From: Dendrolimus kikuchii
Lineage: Eukaryota; Arthropoda; Insecta; Lepidoptera; Lasiocampidae
Direction of reading: 5' to 3'
Assembly (NCBI GenBank): GCA_019925095.2
Contig: CM034392.1
Coordinates: 19,634,387-19,698,386 of the forward strand
DNA: 64,000 nucleotides
Below are positions 53,805 to 64,000 of this stretch, in pieces (positions within the stretch are counted from its first letter, which is position 1; each line of letters opens with the position of its first letter). The notes under the pieces are model-generated. The model worked only from the letters and a program-made list of their open reading frames with translations, ran no database searches and had not been told where the DNA came from. Made by a program: the position numbers and the translations under genes.

Positions 53805-54174
53805 TGTTACGACGAAGCGAGGGGTCGGCGGAGGCAGCCTCTATAAATATAGGACGCCTTTGGGGCGCATTTTTGTAGTTCGTTAGTAGTTCGTGAGTAG
53901 TTCGAGACAAGCAGTAGTTCGCAGTTGATAAGAAGAAGCTCCCTCCCGCCGACGCCAACGAAGTCGAAGCCTCCCGTAGCATCGTTTTCGGTTGTTTCAT
54001 TTCGGAAAATCGGTTACCCGAACCAGCGACCAACCCTCTACAGTCCTACAGTCCACTGCAACACCAACACTTGGAATCTTAATTATAAACCGGAAATGTA
54101 TATAAAATAAATCAAAATCTTGTATAATAACTGTATTCTCTTTATTCCCGCGAGTTAGAATAAGTGACGTAACA
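53805..54174 (+). repeat. BEL LTR C, complete 370-bp LTR
   Basis: It begins TGTTACG and ends CGTAACA, a perfect 7-bp terminal inverted repeat with TG...CA ends. TATAAATA is at 53842-53849. The part absent from LTRs A and B (54070-54174) contains AAAATAAATC, a probable polyadenylation signal, and CTCTTTATTCCCGCGAG. The flank after it is ATTTAATAAG. Confidence 0.8.
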
Positions 54175-54608
54175 ATTTAATAAGTCACTTTCCGCTCTTC
54201 ATAACACGTTCATATAAAATACAGGTTATTATTATTTCGTATAACACTGCGAAAATGTGTAGAAAGCTCGTCGGCTTGTCATATTGTTTGTATGAAACCT
54301 GCATATTAGTGCGAGAACTGAGAGCTCTAATTTATCTGACATTCACATGACATTTCATTGGCTAATCGGTCAAAAAATGAAATACCCTCACTTATCTTAC
54401 TTTTGCTTGACAGCTACGAAACAATGGCAGTTTTATCTACGAGTTTCTCACGATGCGGAATCTTATTCAAGGTCTAATGACATGCTGTGTTTTTTATATC
54501 TGTCTCTGTGGACTTGCGCGCATTATCTTATTCTTTAAATCTATCGAGAAATTTGAGATGCGTTAATCTATTAGATTAGTGGATTATTATTATATCATTA
54601 ATCTATCA
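54175..54608. other. A+T-rich non-coding flank
   Basis: I see no gene. AAGTGAC/GTCACTT inverted words straddle the LTR C end (54163-54190). Confidence 0.4.
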
Positions 54609-54843
54609 GACGGCCTCCGTAGTTGAGCGCGCTAATGCTTTGCCGGCCTATCTCACTGCAACGCAGCGGTTCAGGGTTCGATTTCTGGTATGATAAATTT
54701 TGGAAACATACTTTCTCCGTTATTTACTATGGTCTGGGTGTCTGGGGTCAGCCCCAGAGTAGTCCCTTGTATGTTACCAAGAACACCAGCGTAACTTGCT
54801 TAATTTGGGAATAAACAATGTGTGTATTTGTATGCCGATTATT
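54609..54843 (+). mobile_element. tRNA-derived SINE (family 2), copy 3
   Basis: GACGGCCTCCGTAGTTGAGC (A-box region), GGTTCGATTTCTGG (B box at about 54675-54688), CCGTTATTTACTATGGTCTG and a TATGCCGATT end with an A/T tail. It is the best preserved promoter of the family in this window. A minor plus-strand frame at 54623-54814 is not coding. Confidence 0.7.
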
Positions 54844-55776
54844 TATTAATTTTAATTACATTCTGATTAAAATGTCCTGTGTTTTGTTCGGCCTATTTAA
54901 ATGTTTATACTAAATTTCATTGATATGAGATTAATTACAGACGAATATATGGTGAGGCCATAAATAAACAATCAAAAGCATACATTTATAAATATACACG
55001 AGTACCTAAAGAATACCTATAACAAATTGTTCATATGAATTCATTCCAAGACAAGCTTGCTTCTTTATTAGCGATAGTTTCTAAAGTCTAGAACTTTGTA
55101 AATCTATCCTTTATATATACCTAAATCTAAATGAATCTAAAGAATTCACTGTGTTATGGGAAATATTTCCCGTATTTGACTTTCTTTGTCTTACTCCCGG
55201 TGTGGAAGTGAATTTTCCCGTTCACGTTGTAAAAATATAATTATATAAGTGACATTCTTTCTTAGAATATGTTTTATTTTGTAAGAAAATTTAAACAGGA
55301 AGAATTTTTACGTAACATACAGAAAGCAAATTATTCAAATTTGTTGCGGTACGGGAGCTACTTGACCGACTTTAGTCGACTTCTGTCTGAGAGCTCAGTG
55401 CTCTGTCTAACTATTTTGTTCGTCTAAGTTCAAAATAAATAACAGCTTATATTAATAAATCATAATATTATAATGACTTTGTTAAACCAATTTGTTTAGA
55501 ATCCGTTACAAAGATATGTCATTTTACACAATTAGCATAGTTCCTTTCGCTGCTAAATAATAATAATGCCTATGGGAGCGATAATGGTATTCAGAAAAGA
55601 TAACAATAATTTATGCAATATTATCTAGATCAAACAGTAAATCGATTTGGTATGCCTAATGCATATTTTACAACAATAGCCTATAATACCCAGAATGGTT
55701 TAATGTCACGTCAGTTAAATCTTATCAATATCATTGTGAAAGAGTAAATATATAATTGTCTGGTAATACTCATAAT
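54844..55776. other. A+T-rich non-coding sequence
   Basis: I see nothing recognisable here. Confidence 0.5.
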
Positions 55777-55788
55777 AAATCTAAAATA

Positions 55789-56085
55789 TGGTTCGGGCAT
55801 GTGGAAAGAATGCATGATGAAAGAATGACTAAACAGATATACAATGCAAAAGTGGATGGATGCAGAAGTCGTGGAAGGCCACGACACACCTTCCATGATC
55901 AAATTGAGCGTGTACTAGCAGAAGGTGATGTCAGGAGCCTTAAGAACAGACGAGCGTGCATGACAAGAGTTATGAATCTCAAAGTAGCAAGTGAGGTGTG
56001 TAAGAATAAGCCTGAATGGCGCTCTGTTGTTCGTGCCTACCCCGTAATGGAACTGGCGTGAAGTTATGTATGTATGTATGTATGT
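55789..56085 (+). mobile_element. RTE-like LINE 3' fragment with 12-bp target duplication
   Basis: It begins TGGTTCGGGCATGTGG and codes for the last ~90 residues of the RTE frame (FGHVERM, GRPRHTF, NRRACMTRVM), then GGCGTGAAGTTATG and a (TATG)n tail. AAATCTAAAATA at 55777-55788 and 56086-56097 is a perfect target duplication. Confidence 0.9.
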
Positions 56086-56097
56086 AAATCTAAAATA

Positions 56098-56669
56098 GTG
56101 TATGGATTTTGTGTCAAATTTTAATCACAGATCAGGCAAAAGAATTTATAGTAAGATAGGTAATAGAAACCAGATATTAGGCAACTCACCATACGTACAG
56201 ATTGTTACTATTACTACTTTCGCTAACTCTGAAATAAAATATCACGAGGTAACCTCCAGTAAAAAGGCAAGCGTGGCAATTATACTGACCATTTATTTAA
56301 TACAGTAAGGCTCGAACCCAACAATGGGGCTTTTACGGACAACGAATTCTATATAGTTATAGTCTATATCATCAGTCTGCTACGAAAACGATTTAATATG
56401 AATCTGAGATGATTACCCCGACTTTCTTAAGGACTTTACTTTTGTTAGGCTTAACAACTGTCTGCAATTGATCTTATACAGTAGAGATATATTATGCTAC
56501 ATAGTTGCCATTAATTTAAGTTAGTGGGCCGTGATCACGTTCAAATCAACTATGTTCCGTTTCCATAATGAATCATTACAATTATCAGTTGGCCTCCGGT
56601 TTTCTAATTGATCAAGCCTTTATCCTTGTTTGATAAATGTACCGGGATTCGATTGTTTGTTTAAGTTTT
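56098..56669. other. A+T-rich non-coding sequence
   Basis: I see no gene or named repeat here. Confidence 0.5.
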
Positions 56670-56815
56670 ATCTATATAAATAAATAAAATTGAAGTGTCT
56701 GTTCGTAATGTCAAAATTACAGCTTTTTACTAAATTCATATGAATGTATATACGGTGTATAAGTACAAAGAAAAGTGTAACTTATAAACACAAAAGGATA
56801 GACGGATGGAAATGG
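56670..56815 (+). mobile_element. Helitron-like element, 5' fragment
   Basis: ATCTATATAAATAAATAAA, then TTGAAGTGTCTGTTCGTAAT and CATATGAATGTATATACGGT, matches the reverse-strand element at 28551. The CTAGT end is missing. Confidence 0.5.
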
Positions 56816-57122
56816 CGTTTTCGCAAGTGTTTCGGTTTTGTCAAAACGAATTCGCACGGGTAACAAATTTAAATGAGAGTACGAATTGTGTTTAATGCTA
56901 TCTCAGATGTTTATAATCACAAATGCCGTGTATACTAAAATATAGTTGTTGCATGTCAAATCTGAAACAATCTAAATGTACTTATAATAATCCGCTTTAA
57001 GGTCACACTGATTACAACAACATCACTATTGTAACACAAATGACAGATGGAATCGAGTCAGGTCATCAACTCGATATTTATCTCCGATGATCGAATAGCA
57101 AATCAACACTATGACAAGGGCG

Positions 57123-57482
57123 TCATTGACAGAACAGTTTGTTTGATTTGCAATCGATTAGATTCGCTTTTAAAATTGTCATACAACGAAAGGTTTCAAT
57201 ACCGTGACGTGTCGTGATGAATTTAACTTTAACACCTGAGGCGGAGTTATTAAATTCGTTCGTGCAAAAGTAATGTGGAATGCAATTGTCGTGAACTGAG
57301 TTGCTTGTGGCACATTCACGATACTTGGCCTTGTCCGTATTCAGCACCTTTAATAGTCCGGAAATTATAAAAGCTTTTGTTGTATTATCTAGATTTGACA
57401 CAAAATCACGCTCTTCTCTTATTAACAATTCTAAAGTATACGAGAGTGCTATTGGTAAGTCAAGCGGGTAGTTGACGGTCAA
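57123..57482 (-). other. Possible exon of a secreted Cys-containing (clip-like) protein
   Basis: The open frame of about 119 codons has more balanced codon use than the surrounding chance frames. It contains ECATSNSVHDNCIPHYFCTN. The C-x-P-[HY]-[YF]-x-C word resembles the CVPYYLC word of insect clip-domain serine-protease homologues. No catalytic triad, signal peptide or convincing splice sites were found, and an in-frame TGA lies just upstream. It may be a single exon, a decayed gene or chance. Confidence 0.2.
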
Positions 57483-58059
57483 ATGAACTCAAATACTTTT
57501 TATCATCTTACAAAACGTTGCAGCCTTTTATTTTACACGAGCGAATTTTAATGTTATAATTCTATTGAGTTAAGTAGCATATTCTACAGGTGGGGCTTCG
57601 TCTGGGATAATGTTAAAGATTTAGGCCGTTTCACACAGTTATGGCGAGGGGTTTGATGAGTTATTTGTGATGCGACATTATTAATGGTTTAGAATTGTCG
57701 TGATAAAAATATTTATTATTTTAAAAAGTTAAAGCGTATTTTAGTACCCGCTTTTTAATACCAATATATATGCTTCTACAATTTCTTTTCCAGTATGTAC
57801 CCGATTATTAGTTTTCAGTGCGTGTGAGATATTTTTATGTTTTGTATACACATCCCTCAGTGTAAAGCCTTCCCAGGCCCAAGGATGGTGACCCAAGAAA
57901 AGACATTCAAAAAATTTTAGTACGTCATGTCATTATTATAACTATAATAATATTTTTCTCTCCTTTTATTGTGTCTTTGTCATATGAGTATGCACTGTTT
58001 TGTACAACTTCATTAATTCTTCAAAAAGTAATTCAGTAACATACTTCTGTATAAAACTT
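57483..58059. other. A+T-rich non-coding sequence
   Basis: I see nothing certain. The words at 57868-57905 (CCTTCCCAGGCCCAAGGATG) could be a short repeat relic. Confidence 0.4.
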
Positions 58060-58225
58060 ATAAAAAAGAGAACTTGAGATATAAATAGAATAAAAAATAT
58101 AAAGATGAACAATTATTTGGAAAAACCAGGTTAACACGTTGCGAAGTGGTGTACATAGAATAGGAAGTAAGATTAAATTTTAACTTGTTGATTTTGAATA
58201 AAAACTTTTGAATTTGAATTCCCCC
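58060..58225 (+). mobile_element. Possible LINE 3' end
   Basis: AGGAAGTAAGATTAAATTTT, then GATTTTGAATAAAAACTTTT and GAATTTGAATT resemble a LINE 3' end with short repeats. Related words lie near 16990-17045. The assignment is tentative. Confidence 0.3.
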
Positions 58226-58961
58226 TGCGTCATAAAAAAAGAAGGATATCTCTCTCTCCAGAGATAGCTATATTTGCTATCTTCTTACTAAGTAACAACG
58301 TTTATGTTCTATTGTGTACCAAATCTGAGTTAGTCGCCAGTCTCATTAAATATTCAAACTAACTTGAACAATAGTTAAATTTCATTCAAATATATATAAA
58401 TTTAGTTTTTGCGGCTAACGAACCAACCGCGCCTCGTCCGCCGGAATAGGATACAGGTTTCGTAACCATTCAAATAATTCTATTACATCTATATACTCGT
58501 AACATAATGCGTCTTGAATGGCATGCATAGACTAAGGAAACAACGCTGTGTGTATTTATGTTTCATTGAATTAAAAAAGATCGTCTACGTGTAAGAAAGA
58601 TCTGATTAAGTAATTATTTATTATTATCTAATTCAAAATCTACAGTCGTAACCGTAACACAAAACTTTTATGATAGTCTACATTGTAATGTTGAATTTCC
58701 ATACTAATTTGATGGCTGCGAACGTAATTCATTGCCTTGTTTCGACGAAATCTGACTAATTGTTGCGTTAAATGGCCAAGTAACTCTGATTGCGTATGAA
58801 CTTAGAAAATGGTGTATTTAATGCGTAAGACCAGTTTTGTGCTATTTCTCAACCTTGTCACCGGTGCTCCAGTGAGCCCGTCCAAACCCGTTGCAACACA
58901 AGTCAATGTTCGTAACTGGACCACATTGGCGAAAGTAAAAGTTACCACTTATTCGTTCGTA
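58226..58961. other. A+T-rich non-coding sequence
   Basis: Only a mini-hairpin (ATCTCTCTCTCCAGAGATAG at about 58248) is seen. No gene is supported. Confidence 0.45.
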
Positions 58962-59533
58962 AATAGGGTTGTCTGATAAAATAAATAATATTCCGGTATT
59001 TAAGAAAATTCCAGTTTTTTCCGTTAAATATTCCGATATATGCAATAATATAAACATAAATGCATGTGAATACTTTGTATATGATGCTGCATAAGTACCT
59101 AATTAATTTGATATTTTTCTTTAATATTATGAGACATGCCATAGTAGCATAAACAGACACTTTATCCCCAAAATATAGGACAAGTTAACTTTTAATTAAA
59201 TACAGTGACTTACTTAACAATCATGTCCTAATTTAATGTGACACTTGTGTATTCACAAAACCTTTGACTGTTACTTAAATGAATAGAGTAATTGGTATAA
59301 ATACGAGTAAACACATAAGTAGGTATTAAAAACGTGGATTCTTTTAGATATTAAATTAATATTTCAGTAAAGGATCTTATTTGGAAACAGAAAATATGTA
59401 ATTTTGTGCAATTTTAATTTCTATTAAGCCGTTCGGACCGTCTACAATGTAAGGAACATTGTAACAATTCCGGATTGTCGAAACTATATTACCGGACATG
59501 TCCTGCAGATTTTGGACGAATGGCAACCCTATT
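58962..59533. mobile_element. Possible foldback DNA element with AATAGGGTTG ends
   Basis: AATAGGGTTG at 58962-58971 and CAACCCTATT at 59524-59533 are exact complements, and both are followed inward by C-containing and then TCCGG-containing words. The 572-bp interior is A/T-rich without a transposase frame. Confidence 0.45.
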
Positions 59534-61110
59534 CATGAACAAGTTTAAATACTTCTTTAGCGTTTATACAACTTTTTACTCAGTAGCGGAAACTTAGGAA
59601 GGATATTCTAAATCAAAGAAAGTTTATGTCTGATTGATTTACGACGGGTACTTTGATTGCTTACAAGCCTTCGAGACAGGCGAGTTGAAGCTTGTTCTGA
59701 CTAAATTGAGTAAAAATAAAAAGTTGTTTTCTGTCTCCTTGAGACATTTCATCCTCTAATTACCCATAGCGGATTAGAGAGGCAGTAATTCAATGACACG
59801 AACAACTCAATTAAGTTTCCACGTGATCAGCCGGCCTTTATTTCTCAGAATAAATTTGTAGTCTTTAAATTAGTTTTATACTTACGTGTAATTGTTTAAA
59901 TACTAATTTAAATGGCATTTCCTTTGTACAAACACCTCTGAGTTTAACCTTCGAAATAGTTTTGAAACTGTTATATTTATTTTAATTAAATAATTAACAA
60001 CATCAGCTCGTAAGCGTTCTGATGGACTCAGGTCCTCCCTATTTTATTAAAATGAATGGTATGGCTGGCACGCCAGGGTTGAAGATAAAATCTAGGGAAT
60101 TCGACCGCGGTCTTCAAACACAACTATAAAACCGCCTTTGGGTTTTAATGGTGGTGATGATACGTATCTCTACAAAAATATATAGCAAATAATATCAGCT
60201 CATAAAGCTCGTCCCACTGCTGGACTTATGTCTCTTCATTTGGGCAAAATATATGATATTGCCAAGCATGGTTTCAATGTAAATTGATTGGCTTTATACT
60301 ATGTAATCTCCATTGATTGTACAGTTACGTCATGATATTGTGTTTCACCAACACGTGATAACTAACTAAAGTAATATGAACACTAGACCAGAAAAACTAT
60401 CCGAACAGCGCATGAGTTTTAATTCTAACTCAAAAGGATTGATTGGAATAAGAGCCGGGTGCCTATACCACTAAGATCTTTTGTTTATAATCAAAAAGGA
60501 ATTTACTAATATCGTTGATTTTTTGAGAATTTATGCAGTTAACGATTACAAAACTTTCACGTAAACATTCACTTATAAGCTGTGATTGCGATATCGCTGG
60601 TAATCGAGAATTTCTTATTTTTATTGCTTCTTATTTCATTCGTTTTGCGTTGTGGTATGGGTAGCTACTAAAAAAAGAAGCCCATTTTAAAATGTCCTTT
60701 CACTAAAAACATTGGAGATTTTATTGTAAAAAACACAATAAACAGCACCAATTCGATTTTATAATGAAACTGTTTTATTGATTGTGCAACTTTTATTGCA
60801 ATTTACAAAGAGTTTGGTAATCGCTCTTGATGTTAAAAATTGGATTTTATTTGTTAAACAATTACTAAACACTTAAGTATCTACTGAAATATATTTCTTT
60901 ATTCCCATTGTTTGAGATTTGTATAACTTTAAGTAAGTATAAACACTTATTGTTAGGTATTACAACAAAATTTTATGTCCTAAGGTTTCATTAAATTGTG
61001 ATAAATGTAAGTAATTACTGTTTATCTCTACAACGTAAAGAATAGGTATATAAAATAGGGAAAGTGTTACCCGTATACATAAAGCAAGAAATATTTCAAA
61101 GCTTTAATTG
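59534..61110. other. A+T-rich non-coding sequence with repeat relics
   Basis: Words such as ATCAGCTCGTAAGCGTTCTG (60003) and AGCTCATAAAGCTCGTCCCACTGCTGG (60198 on, in part) resemble the worn reverse ends of lepidopteran LINEs or SINEs. No gene is supported. Confidence 0.35.
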
Positions 61111-61346
61111 TAATAATAATAATCGGCAGACAAACACACACAGTATATCCCCAAGCCAAGTTAGTTATGCTTGGGTTACGGATAATATACAACAGCCCAC
61201 TCTGGGGTCAATCCCAGACACCTAGACCATAGTAAATAGCAGAAAGTTCATTTCCGAATACCATGCCAGGAATCGAACTCGGAGTCTCAGTGTTCCAGCG
61301 AGATCGACCGGCTAAGACTTAGCCCGCTCAATCACAAAAACCGTCC
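61111..61346 (-). mobile_element. tRNA-derived SINE (family 2), copy 4
   Basis: Reverse copy: TAATAATAATAATCGGCAGA tail side, then CACTCTGGGGTCAATCCCAG, CCAGGAATCGAACTCGG (the B box reversed) and TAGCCCGCTCAATCACAAAA at the head. It matches the copy at 7633. Confidence 0.7.
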
Positions 61347-61384
61347 ATTCGTAATCTTAAACTTTGCTACACAACAGGACACTT

Positions 61385-61525
61385 AAGGCCGGTTCCTATA
61401 TCTCATTATTCATTCACTTGCCTTACCATCGGTTGAATTTTGACATTACTTGTATGGAGCTTATATCAAATTTTAATCGATAATAAGGTATATAAATGGT
61501 CGGTAAGATATAGGAACCGGGCCTT
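61385..61525. mobile_element. MITE-like element, 19-20-bp inverted ends
   Basis: AAGGCCGGTTCCTATATCT (61385-61403) and AGATATAGGAACCGGGCCTT (61506-61525) are complementary with one extra base. It is 141 bp and non-coding. Confidence 0.65.
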
Positions 61526-61667
61526 TGTCATCTTAGAAAATGTTCAAAATGTTCACGAAACATCTAATGATCCATGAAAAAGGCTCAGCGGACGGCAGTT
61601 CTATACGTATAAACGAATACTAAAAAGAAAACTTTTGTAATTGCGAAATGCACATTTCATTGTTCTT

Positions 61668-62082
61668 ACATACATACATACATAACTTCACGCCAGTTCC
61701 CTTGCGGGGTAGGCACGAACAACAGAGTGCCATTTAGGCTTATTCTTAAATACCTCACTTGCCTCTTTGACGTTCATAACTCTTGTCATGCACGCTCGTC
61801 TGTTCTTAAGGCTCCTGACATCACCCTCCGCTAGTACACGATCAATTTGATCATGGAAGGTGTGTCGTGGCCTTCCACGACTTCTGCATCCATCCACTTT
61901 TGCATTGTATATCTGTTTAGTCATTCTTTCATCATGCATTCTTTCCACATGCCCGAACCACCGGAGCATTCCCTTCCTTACCTTCACCCCGACACTCTCT
62001 TTCAGACCAACTCTCTTTCTTACTTCGGTATTACGAACGCGATCCGCGAGCGTCACTCCGCAGATTTTGCGCAGTGACGCAT
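61668..62082 (-). mobile_element. RTE-like LINE 3' fragment with 13-bp target duplication
   Basis: The minus-strand frame 61688-62056 (about 122 residues) carries VGLKESVGVKVRKG, LRWFGHVERM, GRPRHTF and NRRACMTRVM, nearly identical to the copy at 8355. (CATA)n at 61668-61683 is the reversed tail. TTTCATTGTTCTT at 61655-61667 and 62083-62095 is the target duplication. Confidence 0.9.
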
Positions 62083-62176
62083 TTTCATTGTTCTTGCTGA
62101 GGGTTATTTTTATTCGTTATTGGTAGATTATTTTTCTCGTTGTTGATTAAAAATAATACAAGCTCTAATACCAGAG

Positions 62177-62360
62177 GAGACGCTCAAGATCGACTTTCAC
62201 CTATCTCATAACAAAATGAGACAAATTTTTTATCAAATTATATTGATTTATAAACACGCCTATGATACCTTGTCGATCGAAAAGTGCTCATTTGATCAAT
62301 TTGATAAGAAATATATCTCATCTGGTTATCACATGGGTGAAAGTTGATCTTCAGCGTCTC
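62177..62360. mobile_element. MITE-like foldback, ~36-bp imperfect arms
   Basis: GAGACGCTCAAGATCGACTT on the left pairs with the complement of AAGTTGATCTTCAGCGTCTC on the right, and the pairing continues for about 36 bp with six mismatches. It is 184 bp and non-coding. Confidence 0.6.
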
Positions 62361-62659
62361 TTTAGACTACAAGGACGCCGTCGTTAACAGATCCGGTTGT
62401 TTAATGTACATTTGTCATCACAAAAAATGGATTACTTTCCAGAAGTTTAGAATATGTATGAAACTTCCAATAGCGTTGAATGGACCAATCCTAAATTGCA
62501 TGCATACGTTTATTACATAACCAAAGTTTATCACAACAATTATTATATACATAAATTCTACGCAAACGAAATTGCGGACACAACTAGTAATGAATACTCG
62601 TATGTTATGGATTTACTGTATATGAACTAAAAATAAGTAAATGTAATTATGAACTTTGG
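62361..62659. other. A+T-rich spacer
   Basis: I see nothing recognisable here. Confidence 0.4.
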
Positions 62660-62689
62660 TTAAAGAAGTTGAATATATTCTTCTATTCT

Positions 62690-63131
62690 CTTCATTCTGG
62701 AACCAAATGGCCTGGTGCGTGACGATGGCAAGAGTCCGGACGGAATGTCACTCGTCCCTTGGAAGATGGGGTGGTCGCTAGTGTGGGATGCAACCTGTGT
62801 GGACTCACTGGCCCCGTCACATCTTCCAATGACCGAGTCAGGGGCTGGCAACGCTGCCGCTTCAGCTGAGGACGTCAAACGGCGCAAATATGGAGCCTTA
62901 GGAAGAGGTTACATATTTGTGCCGTTTGGGGTTGAAACATTAGGCCCGTGGGGTCCGTCGGCAAAGAGTTTCTTTAAAGACATATGTAAGAAACTCTTTG
63001 ACACTACCCGTGATCAGAAGACTGGCTCATATTTTGCACAACAAATAAGTATTGCCATACAGCGTGGCAATGCTGCCAGCCTTCTGGGCACGCTCCCAGT
63101 TGGCAATGATCTGCTACATAATGTATTTTAG
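62690..63131 (+). pseudogene. C-terminal fragment of a mobile-element protein (family not named)
   Basis: The frame is open from about 62690 (ILEPNGLVRDDGK) to the stop at 63129-63131. Its words PDGMSLVPW, LVWDATCVD, LAPSHLP, GRGYIFVPFGVETLGPWG and ISIAIQRGNAASLLGTLP belong to a protein tail that I recall recurring in many invertebrate genomes as repeated, transposon-associated sequence. The PDG...VWDATC arrangement is reminiscent of PD-(D/E)XK nucleases, but that is inference. The 5' part is missing, there is no ATG in a good context, and the A/T-rich AAATAAA tail follows. It is likely a 5'-truncated retroelement end. Confidence 0.5.
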
Positions 63132-63459
63132 TTTCAATGTCTTTGGTTTTTTATTTTGAATTATTATTAAATAAATTTTCTTCTATTTATCACAAAAATA
63201 TAAGTAAGTTAAATAGAAAATATTTCATTCATGAATGTGTGGTGCACTATATACTCGTACGTACATAATAAATGCACTTATTTTGCACTTACGATTACAT
63301 ACGCAACAAATTTACTTGAGCTATTCTAAGGTTGTATGTATCAGACCCTATGTATAATCCGTAATTTATGTATGCCCGTGACTCTATGTATAATATTCAA
63401 GATTTTTTTCAAGGTAGTACTAAGATTAATGAGGTAGTATTAATGATAGCTTTGAGAAG
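63132..63459. other. A+T-rich non-coding sequence
   Basis: I see no gene. Two related words (CAGACCCTATGTATAAT and GTGACTCTATGTATAAT) lie at about 63341 and 63379. Confidence 0.4.
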
Positions 63460-63856
63460 TATATGTTAGGTAAGCATGAATGATATGAAACGGAATAGTG
63501 TAATAAGGGAACTTTGTGGATTGAAAGAAGATGTAATAACAAGAGTTGAAAAAGGAATGTTAAGATGGTTTGGGCATGTAGAGAGGATGGATGAAAATAG
63601 AATCACAGAACAAGTGTATGACAATATTGTGAATGGTAGAGTTGGTACCGGTAGACCACGACGTACACCATCATCATCAAAGAACAGAAGTGTTAAAACG
63701 AGGTCAGGTAAAAAGCATATCAAATAGGCGTGCATGTATGAAGAGATTAATGAAAGTAGATGAAGCGAAGGTTGTGTGTCAGGATCGTCGCAAATGGAGA
63801 TATACAGTCTCTGCCTATCCCCACGGGAAATAGGCGTGATAGTATGTATGTGTGTA
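63460..63856 (+). pseudogene. Diverged RTE-like reverse-transcriptase C-terminal fragment, frameshifted
   Basis: The frame 63476-63727 contains IRELCGLKEDVITRVEKG, LRWFGHVERMDENR and GRPRRT. After a frameshift near 63665-63690 the downstream frame gives SISNRRACMKRLMKVDEAK and YTVSAYPHGK, with a stop at about 63829-63833. The order of motifs is that of the 8355 family but with many substitutions, so this is a separate, older subfamily. A TATGTATGTGTG tail follows the GGCGTGATAG end. It is non-functional. Confidence 0.75.
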
Positions 63857-64000
63857 GTATTTTCTTAAGTTTTCGCGACTAGTACACATAATAAAACTAC
63901 ATTTGAACTGTTTTAAGCGCGATATTTTATCTGGGTACTGAAAAGTGGCTGAAACGTCGGAATAAAAACCGCTCTTAAAGTAGTTTGGCAGTGGTGTATG

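Larger units (their letters stand above)
31748..54174 (+). mobile_element. Tandem BEL/Pao LTR-retrotransposon array with nested Jockey elements
   Basis: This is a 22.4-kb block with three LTR copies (A, B, C), two gag-pol regions and two antisense Jockey insertions. The left end (TAATTTGCTAAGCC at 31748) starts inside the 3' untranslated region of a unit, so the leftmost unit is truncated. The unit period is about 10.6 kb from LTR A to LTR B and 10.8 kb from LTR B to LTR C. The gag-pol copies differ at about nine residues and one frameshift. The block is G+C-richer than its flanks. No target duplication is seen between the outer flanks, as expected when the left end is lost. Recombination between LTRs, or an assembly duplication, can explain the tandem order. 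Confidence 0.85.

Noticed and set aside
54609..54700. tRNA gene (A and B box words)
   Set aside because: It is the head of a dispersed SINE copy and does not fold as a tRNA.

Overview
The window looks like a repeat-dense, gene-poor piece of an insect nuclear genome, most probably from a moth or butterfly (Lepidoptera). This is inferred from the A+T-rich background, the mobile-element families, and short interspersed repeats of lepidopteran style. I find no rRNA or tRNA gene, no CRISPR array, no bacterial-type operon and no convincing complete host gene. One stretch near 57.1-57.5 kb might be a host exon, at low confidence.

The main object is a 22.4-kb G+C-richer block at 31748-54174. It is a tandem array of a BEL/Pao-type LTR retrotransposon. 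From left to right it holds a truncated 3' untranslated fragment of one unit (31748-32460), LTR A (32461-32710), internal region 1 with a frameshifted gag-pol (32751-37354), LTR B (43013-43278), internal region 2 with an open 1533-residue gag-pol (43319-47920), and LTR C (53805-54174). LTR C is the only complete LTR: it runs TGTTACG...CGTAACA and follows a polypurine tract. The 3' untranslated region of each BEL unit contains an antisense Jockey-clade non-LTR retrotransposon (37820-42861 and 48456-53562), and each of these keeps an open 971-residue endonuclease/reverse-transcriptase ORF2. The two units are nearly identical, so the array is young, or it may be an assembly duplication. The BEL polyprotein lacks the RNase H (Peptidase_A17) region between reverse transcriptase and integrase in both units.

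The flanks (1-31.7 kb and 54.2-64 kb) are A+T-rich sequence full of short mobile elements. These include 5'-truncated RTE-like LINE 3' ends with (TATG)n tails and perfect 9-13-bp target-site duplications; two tRNA-derived SINE families; a ~300-bp interspersed repeat present about nine times, mostly on the plus strand; Helitron-like non-autonomous elements ending in CTAGT; a piggyBac-type MITE bounded by TTAA; several foldback elements; LINE 3' ends; and a perfect 49-bp inverted repeat at 4256-4355. A SINE at 8.0-8.9 kb was itself interrupted by an RTE fragment.

Nothing suggests genes working together in a host pathway. The functional logic is that of mobile elements: BEL gag-pol driven from its LTRs, and Jockey ORF1/ORF2 encoded as a two-gene unit on the opposite strand.
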